Of a stretch of 64,000 bases of DNA, positions 44,296 to 53,915 are shown in pieces. The DNA is from an uncultured Alphaproteobacteria bacterium (GTDB lineage Bacteria; Pseudomonadota; Alphaproteobacteria; Rhodobacterales; Rhodobacteraceae). The stretch spans positions 1 to 64,000 of the forward strand of contig CACGLH010000005.1 in the NCBI GenBank assembly GCA_902573735.1, written 5' to 3'. Below the pieces are notes generated by a model. The model saw only the letters and a list, made by a program, of their open reading frames with translations. It had not been told where the DNA came from and searched no databases. The position numbers and the translations under genes are program-made. Position 1 is the stretch's first letter; every line of letters begins with the position of its first letter.

Positions 44296-46782
44296 TTATT
44301 TCTTTTTTTTATTGTTAATTAACTCAAGTGCAACATCAAGATTTATATCTTCTAAATTATCCTTATTTTTTATACTTATATTACTTTTTTTGTACTTGAT
44401 ATAAGGACCAAACCTTCCATTCATTAATTGAATATCCCCACCCTCTGGATGGACGCCAATTATCTTTAATACTGAGGATGCTTTTTTACTATTACTATTT
44501 TTCTTTTCATTTTCAGATAATAATTCAACAGCTCTATTCATCCCAATTGAAAGGAAGTCTTCTAAATCTTTGATATTAGCATACACACTATTATGTCTAA
44601 GATATGGTCCATATGGTCCAATCGCAGAATGTATTGGCTCGTTATCACTAGGATGATTACCCAAAACTTTTGGTAGATCCAAAAGTTTTCTTGCAATTTC
44701 AATAGTAATTTTACTGGTTTCAAAATTTTTTGGTATAGAAGTCCTCTTTGGTTTAGGGTTTTGTTCTGAACTATTACCTAATTGTACATAAGGTCCGAAT
44801 CTTCCAGATTTTAAAAAAATCTCAATTCCTCTATAATCTAAACCAATAGCACCTTCTGTAGATTTCTGATTTATACTCTCATCAGTGATTACAGCAAACG
44901 GTCTTACAAATTTACACTCGGGATAATTCGAACATCCAATAAAAGCACTTCCGGACCTGGAAGTCCTAATTGACAGTATTCCTTCATTACAACTATGACA
45001 TAATCTTGGATCTTTTTTGCCATCACTATTTGGAAATATGTGAGGTGTAAGTATTTCATTAATTTTATCTAGCACTTCAGAAATTCTTAAATCCTTAGCT
45101 GCCTCTATAGTTGGATAAAATTCTTTCCAAAATTTTGATAAAATTTTGACCCATTCAGATTTTCCTGAAGAGATATTATCGAGTTCTACTTCTAATTCAG
45201 CAGTATAATCATATTCTACATATTTTCTAAAATACTCAGTAAGAAAAATCGAAATTAATTTTCCTTTATCTTCAGGAATTAATCTGTTTTTTTCTTTTCT
45301 TACATATTGCCTTGATTGTATAGTTGAAACTATTGATGCATAAGTAGATGGCCTTCCGATACCTAAATCAACCATTTTTTTTACTAAAGTGGCTTCTGAA
45401 TATCTAGGTTTTGCTTGAGTAAAGTGCTGTTGAGGGACAACATCATCAGTTATTACTTCTTTTCCTTCTTCAATTATTGGTAATTCTTTATTTTCGTTAT
45501 TATTTAGTTCTTCATTTTCATCATAAGAAAATGCTTTTCTGAAACCTTCAAATATTACAACTCGACCAGTTGCTTTTAAAGAATTACTTTTATCTTCATT
45601 TTTTAAAATGATTGTGGTTGTTTCTGAAATTTCATCTTCCATTTGTGAAGCAAGCGTTCTATTTCTAATTAAATCATATAACTTTTTTTGATTTATATCT
45701 TGTAGAGTTAGATTTTCTGAAGTTTTGGTTATGTCTGTTGGTCTGATACACTCATGAGCTTCTTGTGCATTCACAATTTTATTCTTATAGAACCTTGGTT
45801 TATCTGGTAAAAATTTGTCCCCATAGATTTTCTTAATAGTATTTCTAGTTGTGGTCATTGCTTCAGGAGCCATATCGATTCCATCAGTTCTCATATATGT
45901 GATATGACCTGCTTCATATAACTTTTGAGCAACTGACATTGTTTGCTGTGCTCCCATAAAGAGTCTATTATTTGCATCTTGTTGAAGTGTTGAAGTAAGA
46001 AATGGAGGAAGTGGTTTTCTTTTTTTTGGAACAGAGGAAATATCTTCCACAAAAAATTTTGAGTTTTGAAAATCTTTTACTATTTCATGGGCATATTCTT
46101 TTGTATTTATCGTGAACTTTTCAATTTTTTTGTTTTTATACTCTATCCCTTTTGCCTCAAATTTCTTATTTCTCTCATATATCAATGACAAATTTATTGA
46201 CCAATACTCTTGAGGTTTGAAAGATTCTATTTCCATTTCCCTATCTACTATCAACCTAAGAGTTGGTGACTGAACTCTTCCTGCGGATTGAAACCCAAAT
46301 CCAACTTTGGTAAGAGATGGGGACATATTATATCCCAATAGGTAGTCTAATGCTCTTCTTGCAAGATATGCTTCAATTAAAGGACCATCTAAATCGCGAG
46401 GGTTATTAATAGCTTCAAGTACTGAAGTTTTAGTTATTGCATTAAATACTATTCTCTGTACTTTTGTATCTTCTTTAACACTTTTTTGTTTTTTTAAAAT
46501 TTCAACTAGATGCCATGAAATAGCTTCACCTTCTCTATCAGGGTCTGTTGCTAGTATAAGATGATTATCCTTCGCAAGTGCTGATTTTATATCGGATATA
46601 TGTTTAGTGCTTTTAGGATTTATTTGCCATTTCATTGAAAAGTTATTTTCAGGGTCAACTGATCCTCTTTTATCATTTAAATCTCTAACGTGACCGTATG
46701 ATGCTAAAACAGTATATTTATTACCTAAATATCTATTGATAGTTTTAGCTTTTGCGGGAGATTCTACTATAACTACTGCCAT
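44296..46782 (-). CDS. topA: DNA topoisomerase I
   Basis: Type IA topoisomerase of 828 residues that relaxes negative supercoils. The TOPRIM domain has VIVESPAKAKTI and ATDPDREGE (Asp80, Asp82); the active tyrosine is Tyr296 in HITYMRTDG. A C-terminal four-cysteine zinc motif (CHSCNEG...GCSNYPECKF) is followed by repeats of the GRFGPYV(Q/K) type, usual for alphaproteobacterial enzymes. RNase R follows as in relatives, but dprA is not upstream. Confidence 0.97.
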   Translation of the reverse strand: MAVVIVESPAKAKTINRYLGNKYTVLASYGHVRDLNDKRGSVDPENNFSMKWQINPKSTKHISDIKSALAKDNHLILATDPDREGEAISWHLVEILKKQKSVKEDTKVQRIVFNAITKTSVLEAINNPRDLDGPLIEAYLARRALDYLLGYNMSPSLTKVGFGFQSAGRVQSPTLRLIVDREMEIESFKPQEYWSINLSLIYERNKKFEAKGIEYKNKKIEKFTINTKEYAHEIVKDFQNSKFFVEDISSVPKKRKPLPPFLTSTLQQDANNRLFMGAQQTMSVAQKLYEAGHITYMRTDGIDMAPEAMTTTRNTIKKIYGDKFLPDKPRFYKNKIVNAQEAHECIRPTDITKTSENLTLQDINQKKLYDLIRNRTLASQMEDEISETTTIILKNEDKSNSLKATGRVVIFEGFRKAFSYDENEELNNNENKELPIIEEGKEVITDDVVPQQHFTQAKPRYSEATLVKKMVDLGIGRPSTYASIVSTIQSRQYVRKEKNRLIPEDKGKLISIFLTEYFRKYVEYDYTAELEVELDNISSGKSEWVKILSKFWKEFYPTIEAAKDLRISEVLDKINEILTPHIFPNSDGKKDPRLCHSCNEGILSIRTSRSGSAFIGCSNYPECKFVRPFAVITDESINQKSTEGAIGLDYRGIEIFLKSGRFGPYVQLGNSSEQNPKPKRTSIPKNFETSKITIEIARKLLDLPKVLGNHPSDNEPIHSAIGPYGPYLRHNSVYANIKDLEDFLSIGMNRAVELLSENEKKNSNSKKASSVLKIIGVHPEGGDIQLMNGRFGPYIKYKKSNISIKNKDNLEDINLDVALELINNKKKK

Positions 46783-46799
46783 TTACCAAACCATCTCAT

Positions 46800-48233
46800 T
46801 TAGGTACTGCTACCTCCAACTGTAATGCCTTTCATATAAACAGTGGGTTGACCCACACCAACGGGAACCCACTGACCTGATTTCCCACAGTTTCCAATTC
46901 CAGGATCTAGAGACAAATCATTACCAATCCCTTGAATTTTATTCATAGCACTTGGTCCATCACCAATAAGCGTGGCTCCTTTTACAGGATATAAAATAGC
47001 ACCATTTTTGACCTTATAAGCTTCAGTACAAGAAAATACAAATTTTCCATTAGTTATGTCAACTTGACCACCAGAAAAACCAACTGCATAAATCCCATCT
47101 TTTAATTCACTTAATAAATTTTTTGGATTTTCTTTTCCCTCCGACATAAAAGTGTTTGTCATTCTAGGCATAGGAGGGTGAGCATAACTTTGGCGTCTAC
47201 CATTACCAGTAGAATGGGTTCCCATTAAGCGTCCATTTTGTCTATCCTGCATATAATTTACTAAAACTCCATCTTCGATAAGTATATTTCTTTTGCTTGG
47301 AGAACCTTCATCATCAAAATTAATCGATCCTCTTCTATCAGGAATTGTTCCATCATCCATAACGGTAACACCTTTAGAGGCAACTTTTTTTCCTATTAAG
47401 TCTGTAAAAGCTGATGTTTTTTTTCTATTAAAATCACCTTCCAAACCATGACCAACTGCTTCATGTAACATTACACCAGGCCAGCCTGGACCTAAGACTA
47501 TATCCATTACACCAGCTGGGGCTGGTTTGGCCTTAAGATTAACTTTTGCAATTCTCAAAGCTTCATTGACATGAGTTTTCCAATTTTTTTCAATCATTAT
47601 TTCTGAAAGATTATAACGTCCTCCTCCACCAGAAGACCCACTTTCTCTTCTCCCATTTTCTTCAATGATAACTGAAACATAAATACGTACCATTGGTCTT
47701 ATGTCATGCAAAATCTCTTCTTCAGGTCTCAAAATATAAACTTCTTGTAAAGAAGCATTCATACTAACGGAAACTTGTATAATATTTTTGTTCGATTGCC
47801 TGGCATAATCATCTATTTTCTCAAGTAATTTTAATTTGTTTGATAATTGAATATTATGAAAAGGATTTTCATTTGTATAAAATTTTCTTTTTTTAATGTC
47901 TAATTTGTTGAAATTTTTTTCAATTAAGTCAGATTCCTTATTTTTTAAAGATATAACTTCTGACGCATTTTTTATACTTTCTAAATTAATATCTGAAGAA
48001 TGAGAGTAAGCAGTTCTTTCTCCTTTAACAGCTCTAATACCAAAACCTTCTCTAGAAATAAAAGAGGAATTTTTTAATTTTTTGTTATCATAAAGAAAAC
48101 TTTCGTTTTGAGTTCTCTCAAAGAAAAGTTCTCCATCATCAGTATTTTTGGTAGCTGTTTTTAAACAACTTATAGTTTTTTTTTGATCTATATTATTTTC
48201 AAAAGGTTTAAAGGTTGCGTCTAATTCACTCAT
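46800..48233 (-). CDS. tldD: Metalloprotease TldD
   Basis: TldD (477 residues) acts with TldE/PmbA as a metalloprotease that degrades unfolded peptides and matures microcin-type peptides. The zinc motif HEAVGH is at 257-262, and the C-terminal region has GNCGKSGQWVPVGVGQPTVY and ITVGGSS. TldE is not in the window. It lies upstream of coxB, divergently, as in many alphaproteobacteria. Confidence 0.95.
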   Translation of the reverse strand: MSELDATFKPFENNIDQKKTISCLKTATKNTDDGELFFERTQNESFLYDNKKLKNSSFISREGFGIRAVKGERTAYSHSSDINLESIKNASEVISLKNKESDLIEKNFNKLDIKKRKFYTNENPFHNIQLSNKLKLLEKIDDYARQSNKNIIQVSVSMNASLQEVYILRPEEEILHDIRPMVRIYVSVIIEENGRRESGSSGGGGRYNLSEIMIEKNWKTHVNEALRIAKVNLKAKPAPAGVMDIVLGPGWPGVMLHEAVGHGLEGDFNRKKTSAFTDLIGKKVASKGVTVMDDGTIPDRRGSINFDDEGSPSKRNILIEDGVLVNYMQDRQNGRLMGTHSTGNGRRQSYAHPPMPRMTNTFMSEGKENPKNLLSELKDGIYAVGFSGGQVDITNGKFVFSCTEAYKVKNGAILYPVKGATLIGDGPSAMNKIQGIGNDLSLDPGIGNCGKSGQWVPVGVGQPTVYMKGITVGGSST

Positions 48234-48356
48234 TATATTCTTTTCTGTAATTTGTTAAAAATTTAATTGATTTTTTTTTTAATTAAACTAGTTTTTTGAT
48301 CACTACAAACATATATTTATAAATGTGTTTCAAAATATCATTTTTAAGGGGGGACT

Positions 48357-49226
48357 ATGCACTTTTTAAACAATATTTTTTATAAATTATTTTATCCACT
48401 TTTTTTGTCTATAATCCCTCTATTAGCCTATGGCTCAGATAATCTTAAAGATTTAGAAGTTATAGGAAAACCTAAACCTGGTGGTATTAATTTTCAACCT
48501 GCGGTGACAGAACTTGCTAGAGATATTCGCTGGTTAGATAACTTTTTACTTGTTATTATCACCTTAATATCTCTTTTTGTTATTGTATTATTGGGTATAG
48601 TTGTAATAAAATTTAATAAAAAATCTAATCCTAAACCAGCCAAATTTACACATCATTCAGCATTAGAAATTACATGGACATTAGTACCAACAGCAATACT
48701 TGTTTTGATTGGGGCTTTTTCACTTCCAATTCTTTTTAAACAATTAAATATACCTGAGTATGATCTCACTATTAAAGCAACTGGAAATCAATGGTATTGG
48801 TCATATGAATATCCAGACAAAGAAATAGCTTTTGATTCTTTCATGCTTGCTAAAGAAGAATTGTCAAAGTACGGGTATTCAGACGACGAATACTTATTAG
48901 CAACTGATAATCCTGTAGTGGTACCAATTGGTTCTGTTGTAAGAATGCAAGTCACAGGTGCTGATGTTTTGCATGCTTGGAAAATTCCAGCTTTTGGGGT
49001 TCACATGGATGCAGTACCAGGTAGATTAAATGAGACATGGTATAAAGTTGACAAAGAAGGTATTTATTTTGGTCAATGTTCAGAACTTTGCGGTTTGAAT
49101 CACTCATACATGCCGATTGTGGTCAAAGCAGTTTCTAAAGATAAATATGAAAAATGGTTAAAAGAAGCTTCAATAGAATTCTCATCACTTCCAAAAGTGA
49201 AAAATATAAACATAGCAAAAAAATAA
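48357..49226 (+). CDS. coxB: Cytochrome c oxidase subunit II
   Basis: Subunit II (289 residues) takes electrons from cytochrome c through the CuA centre. A signal or first hydrophobic segment is at about 10-25 and membrane helices are near 60-85 and 105-130. The CuA ligands are in [12 protein letters not shown] (Cys241, Cys245, His249, Met252), with the upstream histidine in [14 protein letters not shown] very strong AAGGGGGGA site precedes the ATG. It opens the oxidase run, but ctaB follows directly and subunit I is not there. Confidence 0.96.
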   Translation: MHFLNNIFYKLFYPLFLSIIPLLAYGSDNLKDLEVIGKPKPGGINFQPAVTELARDIRWLDNFLLVIITLISLFVIVLLGIVVIKFNKKSNPKPAKFTHHSALEITWTLVPTAILVLIGAFSLPILFKQLNIPEYDLTIKATGNQWYWSYEYPDKEIAFDSFMLAKEELSKYGYSDDEYLLATDNPVVVPIGSVVRMQVTGADVLHAWKIPAFGVHMDAVPGRLNETWYKVDKEGIYFGQCSELCGLNHSYMPIVVKAVSKDKYEKWLKEASIEFSSLPKVKNINIAKK

Positions 49227-49250
49227 TTTAAATATAAGATTAATGATTTA

Positions 49251-50213
49251 ATGATTAGATCCACCAACAATATTTATTTAAGTTTAAATGAACCCTCAGC
49301 TTTAGATTACATTGAACTTCTGAAACTTAAAGTCATGCGATTAGCCATCTTTACTGCTGGCGTTGCAATGATAATTTCGTCTAATAACCTCAATCCATTT
49401 ATTGCTTTAGGTTCAATTATTTGTATTGCATTAGGAGCCGGTGGATCAGGTGCACTAAATATGTGGTGGGACTCAGACATTGATTTATTAATGAAAAGAA
49501 CTTCTAAAAGGCCAATTCCAGATGGCAAAATTACTTCTGACCAAGCATTAAGTTTCGGTGTTTTCCTATCTATTTTCTCTGTAATTTTTTTGGCTTTATT
49601 TGCAAATTTTTTATCAGCATTACTACTTGCTTTTACAATTAGTTTTTATATCTTCATATACACAATGTTCTTAAAAAGAACTACACCTTATAATATTGTT
49701 ATAGGTGGTGCTGCTGGAGCTTTTCCTCCATTGATAGGTTGGGCTGTGTCCACAAACACAATCGGTGTAGAAAGTTTTTTACTATTTTTATTGATTTTTT
49801 TATGGACCCCTCCACACTTTTGGTCTCTTTGTCTTATAACTAAGAAAGACTATTCAATAACTAAAGTCCCTATGCTTACAGAAACACATGGTGTGAAAGC
49901 TACCAAACTGCAGATCTTCATTTATGCAATTATTCTTGCAATATCTTCAATTATTATTTCATTTACAAATATCGGTGGATATTTTTACTTTATATCCTCG
50001 TTAATTTTAAATTCTATTTTTATTTTTTATGCTTATGTACTCTTAATAAATCCTTATAATTCTAATAATGAAAATTTTCCAAAAGAAAAAAAGCTTTTTT
50101 TGTACTCCATATTTTACTTGTTTATGCTTTTTTTACTTTTGCTCATAGAACATTTCACTAAATTACTCTTTCCGTCATACCTAATTATGGTAAAGGATTT
50201 AATATGGATTTAA
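49251..50213 (+). CDS. ctaB: Protoheme IX farnesyltransferase
   Basis: CtaB makes haem O from protohaem, needed for the oxidase haem a. It is a UbiA-superfamily membrane protein of 320 residues with the aspartate motif MWWDSDIDLLMKRTSKRP, GGAAGAFPPLIGW, and LWTPPHFWSLCL. It begins 24 bases after coxB, where ctaD is expected, and overlaps the next small gene by 10 bases. Confidence 0.96.
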   Translation: MIRSTNNIYLSLNEPSALDYIELLKLKVMRLAIFTAGVAMIISSNNLNPFIALGSIICIALGAGGSGALNMWWDSDIDLLMKRTSKRPIPDGKITSDQALSFGVFLSIFSVIFLALFANFLSALLLAFTISFYIFIYTMFLKRTTPYNIVIGGAAGAFPPLIGWAVSTNTIGVESFLLFLLIFLWTPPHFWSLCLITKKDYSITKVPMLTETHGVKATKLQIFIYAIILAISSIIISFTNIGGYFYFISSLILNSIFIFYAYVLLINPYNSNNENFPKEKKLFLYSIFYLFMLFLLLLIEHFTKLLFPSYLIMVKDLIWI

Positions 50214-50386
50214 ATAAACTAGAATATGATATTAAACAAAAAAGAAAAAGTAAAAACCTATGGTTGGCTCTAAGCCTAGGTTCATTTATAGTCGTTGTAT
50301 TTTTTGTAACAATTGCAAAACTTTCCGATGGAAACTCCATCGAAGGTTTTGATCATACTTTAAGACCAAGTTTAATAAAGGAATAA
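50204..50386 (+). CDS. Small single-helix membrane protein of the cox operon (CoxF-like position)
   Basis: Sixty residues: a basic N-terminus (DIKQKRKSKN), one membrane helix at about residues 19-40, and a short polar tail. It overlaps ctaB by ten bases and precedes ctaG by four. Small one-helix genes are common at this place in alphaproteobacterial cox operons, so I take it as real and probably an oxidase assembly or accessory factor. I cannot name a domain. Confidence 0.65.
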   Translation: MDLNKLEYDIKQKRKSKNLWLALSLGSFIVVVFFVTIAKLSDGNSIEGFDHTLRPSLIKE

Positions 50387-50390
50387 ATAA

Positions 50391-50972
50391 TTGGATAAAA
50401 AGAAAAAAACTATTTTTTATCTCGTGTTCTTAGTTATATTTATGGCTTCCGCATCATTTTTATCTGTTCCATTTTATAACTGGTTTTGTAAAGTAACTGG
50501 TTATGGTGGTGCTACAAATGTTGCACAAAAAGAATCTGACATTATTTCAGACAAAGTTATCTCAGTTAGATTTGATGCTTCTTTAGAAAAAGGTTTAGAA
50601 TGGGAGGTAAAACCTGTTCAGCGTAATATGACCTTAAATTTAGGAGAAACTGGTTTGGCTTTTTATGAGGCATATAATCCAACAGACAAACCAATTGCTG
50701 CACAAGCTAGTTTTAACGTTGTTCCTTTTTCTGTAGGAAATTTTTTTAATAAGATCGAGTGCTTTTGTTTTACTGAACAAATTCTACAACCTGGTGAAAA
50801 AATTAAAATGCCTGTGTCCTTTTATGTAGATCCTGATTTAATTAATAATCTTGAATCCAAAAATGTAACTTCAGTCACACTTTCTTATACCTTTTATGAG
50901 ATTGACCTACCGGAAACAGCGAGTTATCTTGAAAATAATAAAGATTTTGAAACTATTAATTTGAAGTTATAA
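50391..50972 (+). CDS. ctaG: Cytochrome c oxidase assembly protein CtaG (Cox11)
   Basis: CtaG/Cox11 inserts copper B into subunit I. The 193-residue protein has one N-terminal membrane helix followed by [13 protein letters not shown] and the copper motif CFCFTEQ, with a conserved [10 protein letters not shown] near the end. TTG start at 50391 with AAAGGA eight bases upstream. Its presence shows that a copper-B subunit I must exist in the cell. Confidence 0.94.
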   Translation: MDKKKKTIFYLVFLVIFMASASFLSVPFYNWFCKVTGYGGATNVAQKESDIISDKVISVRFDASLEKGLEWEVKPVQRNMTLNLGETGLAFYEAYNPTDKPIAAQASFNVVPFSVGNFFNKIECFCFTEQILQPGEKIKMPVSFYVDPDLINNLESKNVTSVTLSYTFYEIDLPETASYLENNKDFETINLKL

Positions 50973-50986
50973 ATAGGAAAACAATA

Positions 50987-51775
50987 ATGGCACATGAAAA
51001 AAATCACGATTACCACATACTAAATCCAAGTATATGGCCTTTTTTAAGTGCTGTAGGTGCATTTGTATTGCTATTAGGAAGTGTTTTATTATTTCATGAT
51101 TATACATCAGTTGTTTTCTTTATAGGATTACTTCTTGTGATTTATTGTATGTATGGATGGTGGTCAGATGTGATTACTGAAAGTCATATAGGAGATCATA
51201 CTCCAGTTGTAAAAATTGCTCTGAAATATGGCGTTATTATGTTTATAGTCTCAGAGGTAATGTTTTTTAGTGCTTGGTTTTGGAGCTTTTTTAAACATGC
51301 ACTTTATCCCATGGAAGCTATTGGTTCTACATGGCCCCCAGCTGGTATTGAAACCTTTGATCCTTGGCATTTACCTCTAATCAATACATTAATACTTTTG
51401 TGTTCTGGTGCTGCAGCAACGTGGGCTCATCATGCAATCGCACACGAAAATAATAGAAAAGACTTAGTAAATGGATTAATAATTTCTATAATCTTAGGCG
51501 TATTATTTACTATTTTTCAAGCTTATGAATATACTCATGCAGCTTTTAGTTTTTCGGGTAATATCTATGGTGCTAACTTCTTTATGGCAACTGGTTTTCA
51601 TGGTTTTCATGTTATAGTAGGAACGATTTTTTTGGCTGTCTGTCTTTTTAGAGCTTTAAAAGGTCACTTTACCCCTGAAAGTCACATTGGTTTTGAAGCA
51701 GCAGCATGGTACTGGCATTTTGTTGATGTAGTTTGGCTATTTTTGTTTGCGGCCATATACATATGGGGATCCTAA
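50987..51775 (+). CDS. coxC: Cytochrome c oxidase subunit III
   Basis: Subunit III (262 residues) with seven membrane helices. Characteristic stretches: [58 protein letters not shown] and [18 protein letters not shown]. It follows ctaG by 14 bases. A DUF983 gene, often next in relatives, is missing; surf1 follows after 71 bases. Confidence 0.97.
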   Translation: MAHEKNHDYHILNPSIWPFLSAVGAFVLLLGSVLLFHDYTSVVFFIGLLLVIYCMYGWWSDVITESHIGDHTPVVKIALKYGVIMFIVSEVMFFSAWFWSFFKHALYPMEAIGSTWPPAGIETFDPWHLPLINTLILLCSGAAATWAHHAIAHENNRKDLVNGLIISIILGVLFTIFQAYEYTHAAFSFSGNIYGANFFMATGFHGFHVIVGTIFLAVCLFRALKGHFTPESHIGFEAAAWYWHFVDVVWLFLFAAIYIWGS

Positions 51776-51846
51776 AGTTATTTATTTATGATTTCTTTTA
51801 TTAAGAATTCGAATAATCTTTTATAATTTGACTTTGGTGTAGAAAT

Positions 51847-52533
51847 TTGTTGGCTAGAAAATTATTATTTCCAGTTGGTTTGGGACTTTTTGGGGTTACA
51901 ATTCTTTGCCTGCTAGGAACCTGGCAAATAAAAAGACTTAACTGGAAAAATAATCTTATTAATGAAGTTACAAACAGTATTTCTATGAAACCCCAAAGAG
52001 TAGATTTAAAAAATATTGATATTAATTCACAGTATTTGTCGGTTGTTTTTGAAGGTCAATTTTTAGATAATGAAATTCATGTTTTATTTTCTTTAAAACC
52101 ATATGGTCCAGGATTTAAAATTATAAAACCATTTAAGTTAAAAAGTGGTGAAATTATTTTAGTTGATTTAGGATTTGTTAAAGAAAGTGATAAAAATATT
52201 GATAGAAATATTAAGTTAACTAAAATTATGGGCAACATATTTTTTCCTAATGAAACCGATTATTTTACTCCATCACCAAACCTTACAAAAAATATATGGT
52301 TTTCAAGAGATTTGGAAAAAATGTCATCCTTTCTAAACAGTAGTCCAAAGATGCTTATTTTATCTTCAGATCTAAATATTTCCGACATAGTTGTTACTCC
52401 ATTAAACCCAAATTTTGTTAATAATCATCTACAGTATTTGGTAACTTGGTTTAGCATGGCAGCAGCCTGGCTTTTTATGTCTGTTTATTTGATCTCTCGT
52501 GTAGTAAGCAAACATAGGAAGGCAAAAAATTAA
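51847..52533 (+). CDS. SURF1 family protein (oxidase assembly)
   Basis: SURF1 proteins help insert haem a into subunit I. This one has 228 residues, a first membrane helix at about 7-25 followed by LLGTWQIKRLNWKN, a periplasmic domain with FEGQFLDNEI and PYGPGFKIIKPF, and a second helix near the end (NNHLQYLVTWFSMAAAWLFMS). TTG at 51847 or the TTG directly after it is the start. It ends one base before thrC. Confidence 0.92.
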   Translation: MLARKLLFPVGLGLFGVTILCLLGTWQIKRLNWKNNLINEVTNSISMKPQRVDLKNIDINSQYLSVVFEGQFLDNEIHVLFSLKPYGPGFKIIKPFKLKSGEIILVDLGFVKESDKNIDRNIKLTKIMGNIFFPNETDYFTPSPNLTKNIWFSRDLEKMSSFLNSSPKMLILSSDLNISDIVVTPLNPNFVNNHLQYLVTWFSMAAAWLFMSVYLISRVVSKHRKAKN

Positions 52534-52534
52534 A

Positions 52535-53914
52535 ATGTTATATAAATCAACAAGAGGACTGATAGAAAAAGTCTCTTTTCAAGAAGTGTTATTTTCTGGG
52601 TTAGCTCCTGATGGAGGATTATATATTCCTGAATTTTTACCTGGACCAGAAACTTTTAATGTTAATAATTTTAGAAGTAAAGAATATGATGAAATTGCAC
52701 AAATTGTGTTGAAGCCTTTTATTGGAAATTTTTTTGATGATGATCAACTTTGTGAAATAACAAAGAAAGCCTACAGTAAATTTAAATCCAAAAATAGGTG
52801 TGAATTGGTAAAGTTGTCAAATTATCATATGATGCTTGAATTATTTCATGGTCCTACTTATGCGTTTAAGGATTTTGCAATGCAAATGATTGCACAAATG
52901 TTTCAGGAGGCTTTAAACAAAATTAAAAAATCGATAAACATTATTGTTGCAACCTCTGGAGATACTGGAGCAGCTGCAGTTAATGCCTTTAGTAATTTAA
53001 AAAATATAAATTTATTTGTTTTATATCCAAACAATCGTATTTCGGAGATACAAAGACGTCAAATGACCACTGCAAATGCATCAAATATTAAAATCTTCTC
53101 TGTTGATGGAACTTTTGATGACTGCCAATTATTAGTAAAAAAAATTTTCAGTGATACTAATTTTTCAAAAAATAATTCTTTAACTGGAGTAAATTCAATC
53201 AATTGGGCAAGAATAATATCGCAAGTAGTATATTATTGCTATGCAGCTAGTAAAATTGATTCACAAAAAAAAATAGACTTTTGTATACCAACAGGAAATT
53301 TTGGAAACATTTACGCAGGTTTTATTGCTAAAAAGATTGGAACAAATATTGATAAATTAATCATAGCTACAAATCTTAATGATATATTGCATAGAACTCT
53401 CTTAACTGGTCAATATTTTAAAGATAAAGTGTATAAGACTCACTCCCCTTCAATGGATATTCAAGTTTCTTCTAATTTCGAAAGACTTCTTCATGATATT
53501 TATGACAACCCAAAAATTGTTATTAAACAAATGGAAAAACTAAACTCAGAAGGGTTTTATCAAATTGAAAGTTCTGACTTAAATAAATTAAGGGAACATT
53601 TTTTAAGTGGTGTTGCCACTGAGGAAGATACTTTATTAGAAATATCTAGCGTTTATAAAAAATTGAACTTAGCTATATGCCCTCATACAGCTGTCGGTAC
53701 ATTTGTATCCCGAAAATTTTTAAACAAAAATAAGGTAATGATTACTCTTGCTACTGCACATCCATCCAAATTTATTGATTCAGTTCAGTCTGCTATAGGA
53801 AAGATGATAGCCCAACCTATAGAAATGAAACAGTTGTATTCTAAAACAGAAAGAGTTATTCATGCGCCAAATGAAGTGAATTTTTACAAAAGCTACATAA
53901 ACAGAGAGATTTGA
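52535..53914 (+). CDS. thrC: Threonine synthase
   Basis: PLP enzyme of 459 residues converting O-phosphohomoserine to threonine. Hallmarks are the N-terminal YKSTRG and FSGLAPDGGLYIPE, the PLP lysine Lys112 in YAFKDFAMQM, and VATSGDTGAAAVNAF. It lies between surf1 and the M16 peptidase, with one base on each side, the usual alphaproteobacterial order. Confidence 0.96.
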   Translation: MLYKSTRGLIEKVSFQEVLFSGLAPDGGLYIPEFLPGPETFNVNNFRSKEYDEIAQIVLKPFIGNFFDDDQLCEITKKAYSKFKSKNRCELVKLSNYHMMLELFHGPTYAFKDFAMQMIAQMFQEALNKIKKSINIIVATSGDTGAAAVNAFSNLKNINLFVLYPNNRISEIQRRQMTTANASNIKIFSVDGTFDDCQLLVKKIFSDTNFSKNNSLTGVNSINWARIISQVVYYCYAASKIDSQKKIDFCIPTGNFGNIYAGFIAKKIGTNIDKLIIATNLNDILHRTLLTGQYFKDKVYKTHSPSMDIQVSSNFERLLHDIYDNPKIVIKQMEKLNSEGFYQIESSDLNKLREHFLSGVATEEDTLLEISSVYKKLNLAICPHTAVGTFVSRKFLNKNKVMITLATAHPSKFIDSVQSAIGKMIAQPIEMKQLYSKTERVIHAPNEVNFYKSYINREI

Positions 53915-53915
53915 T

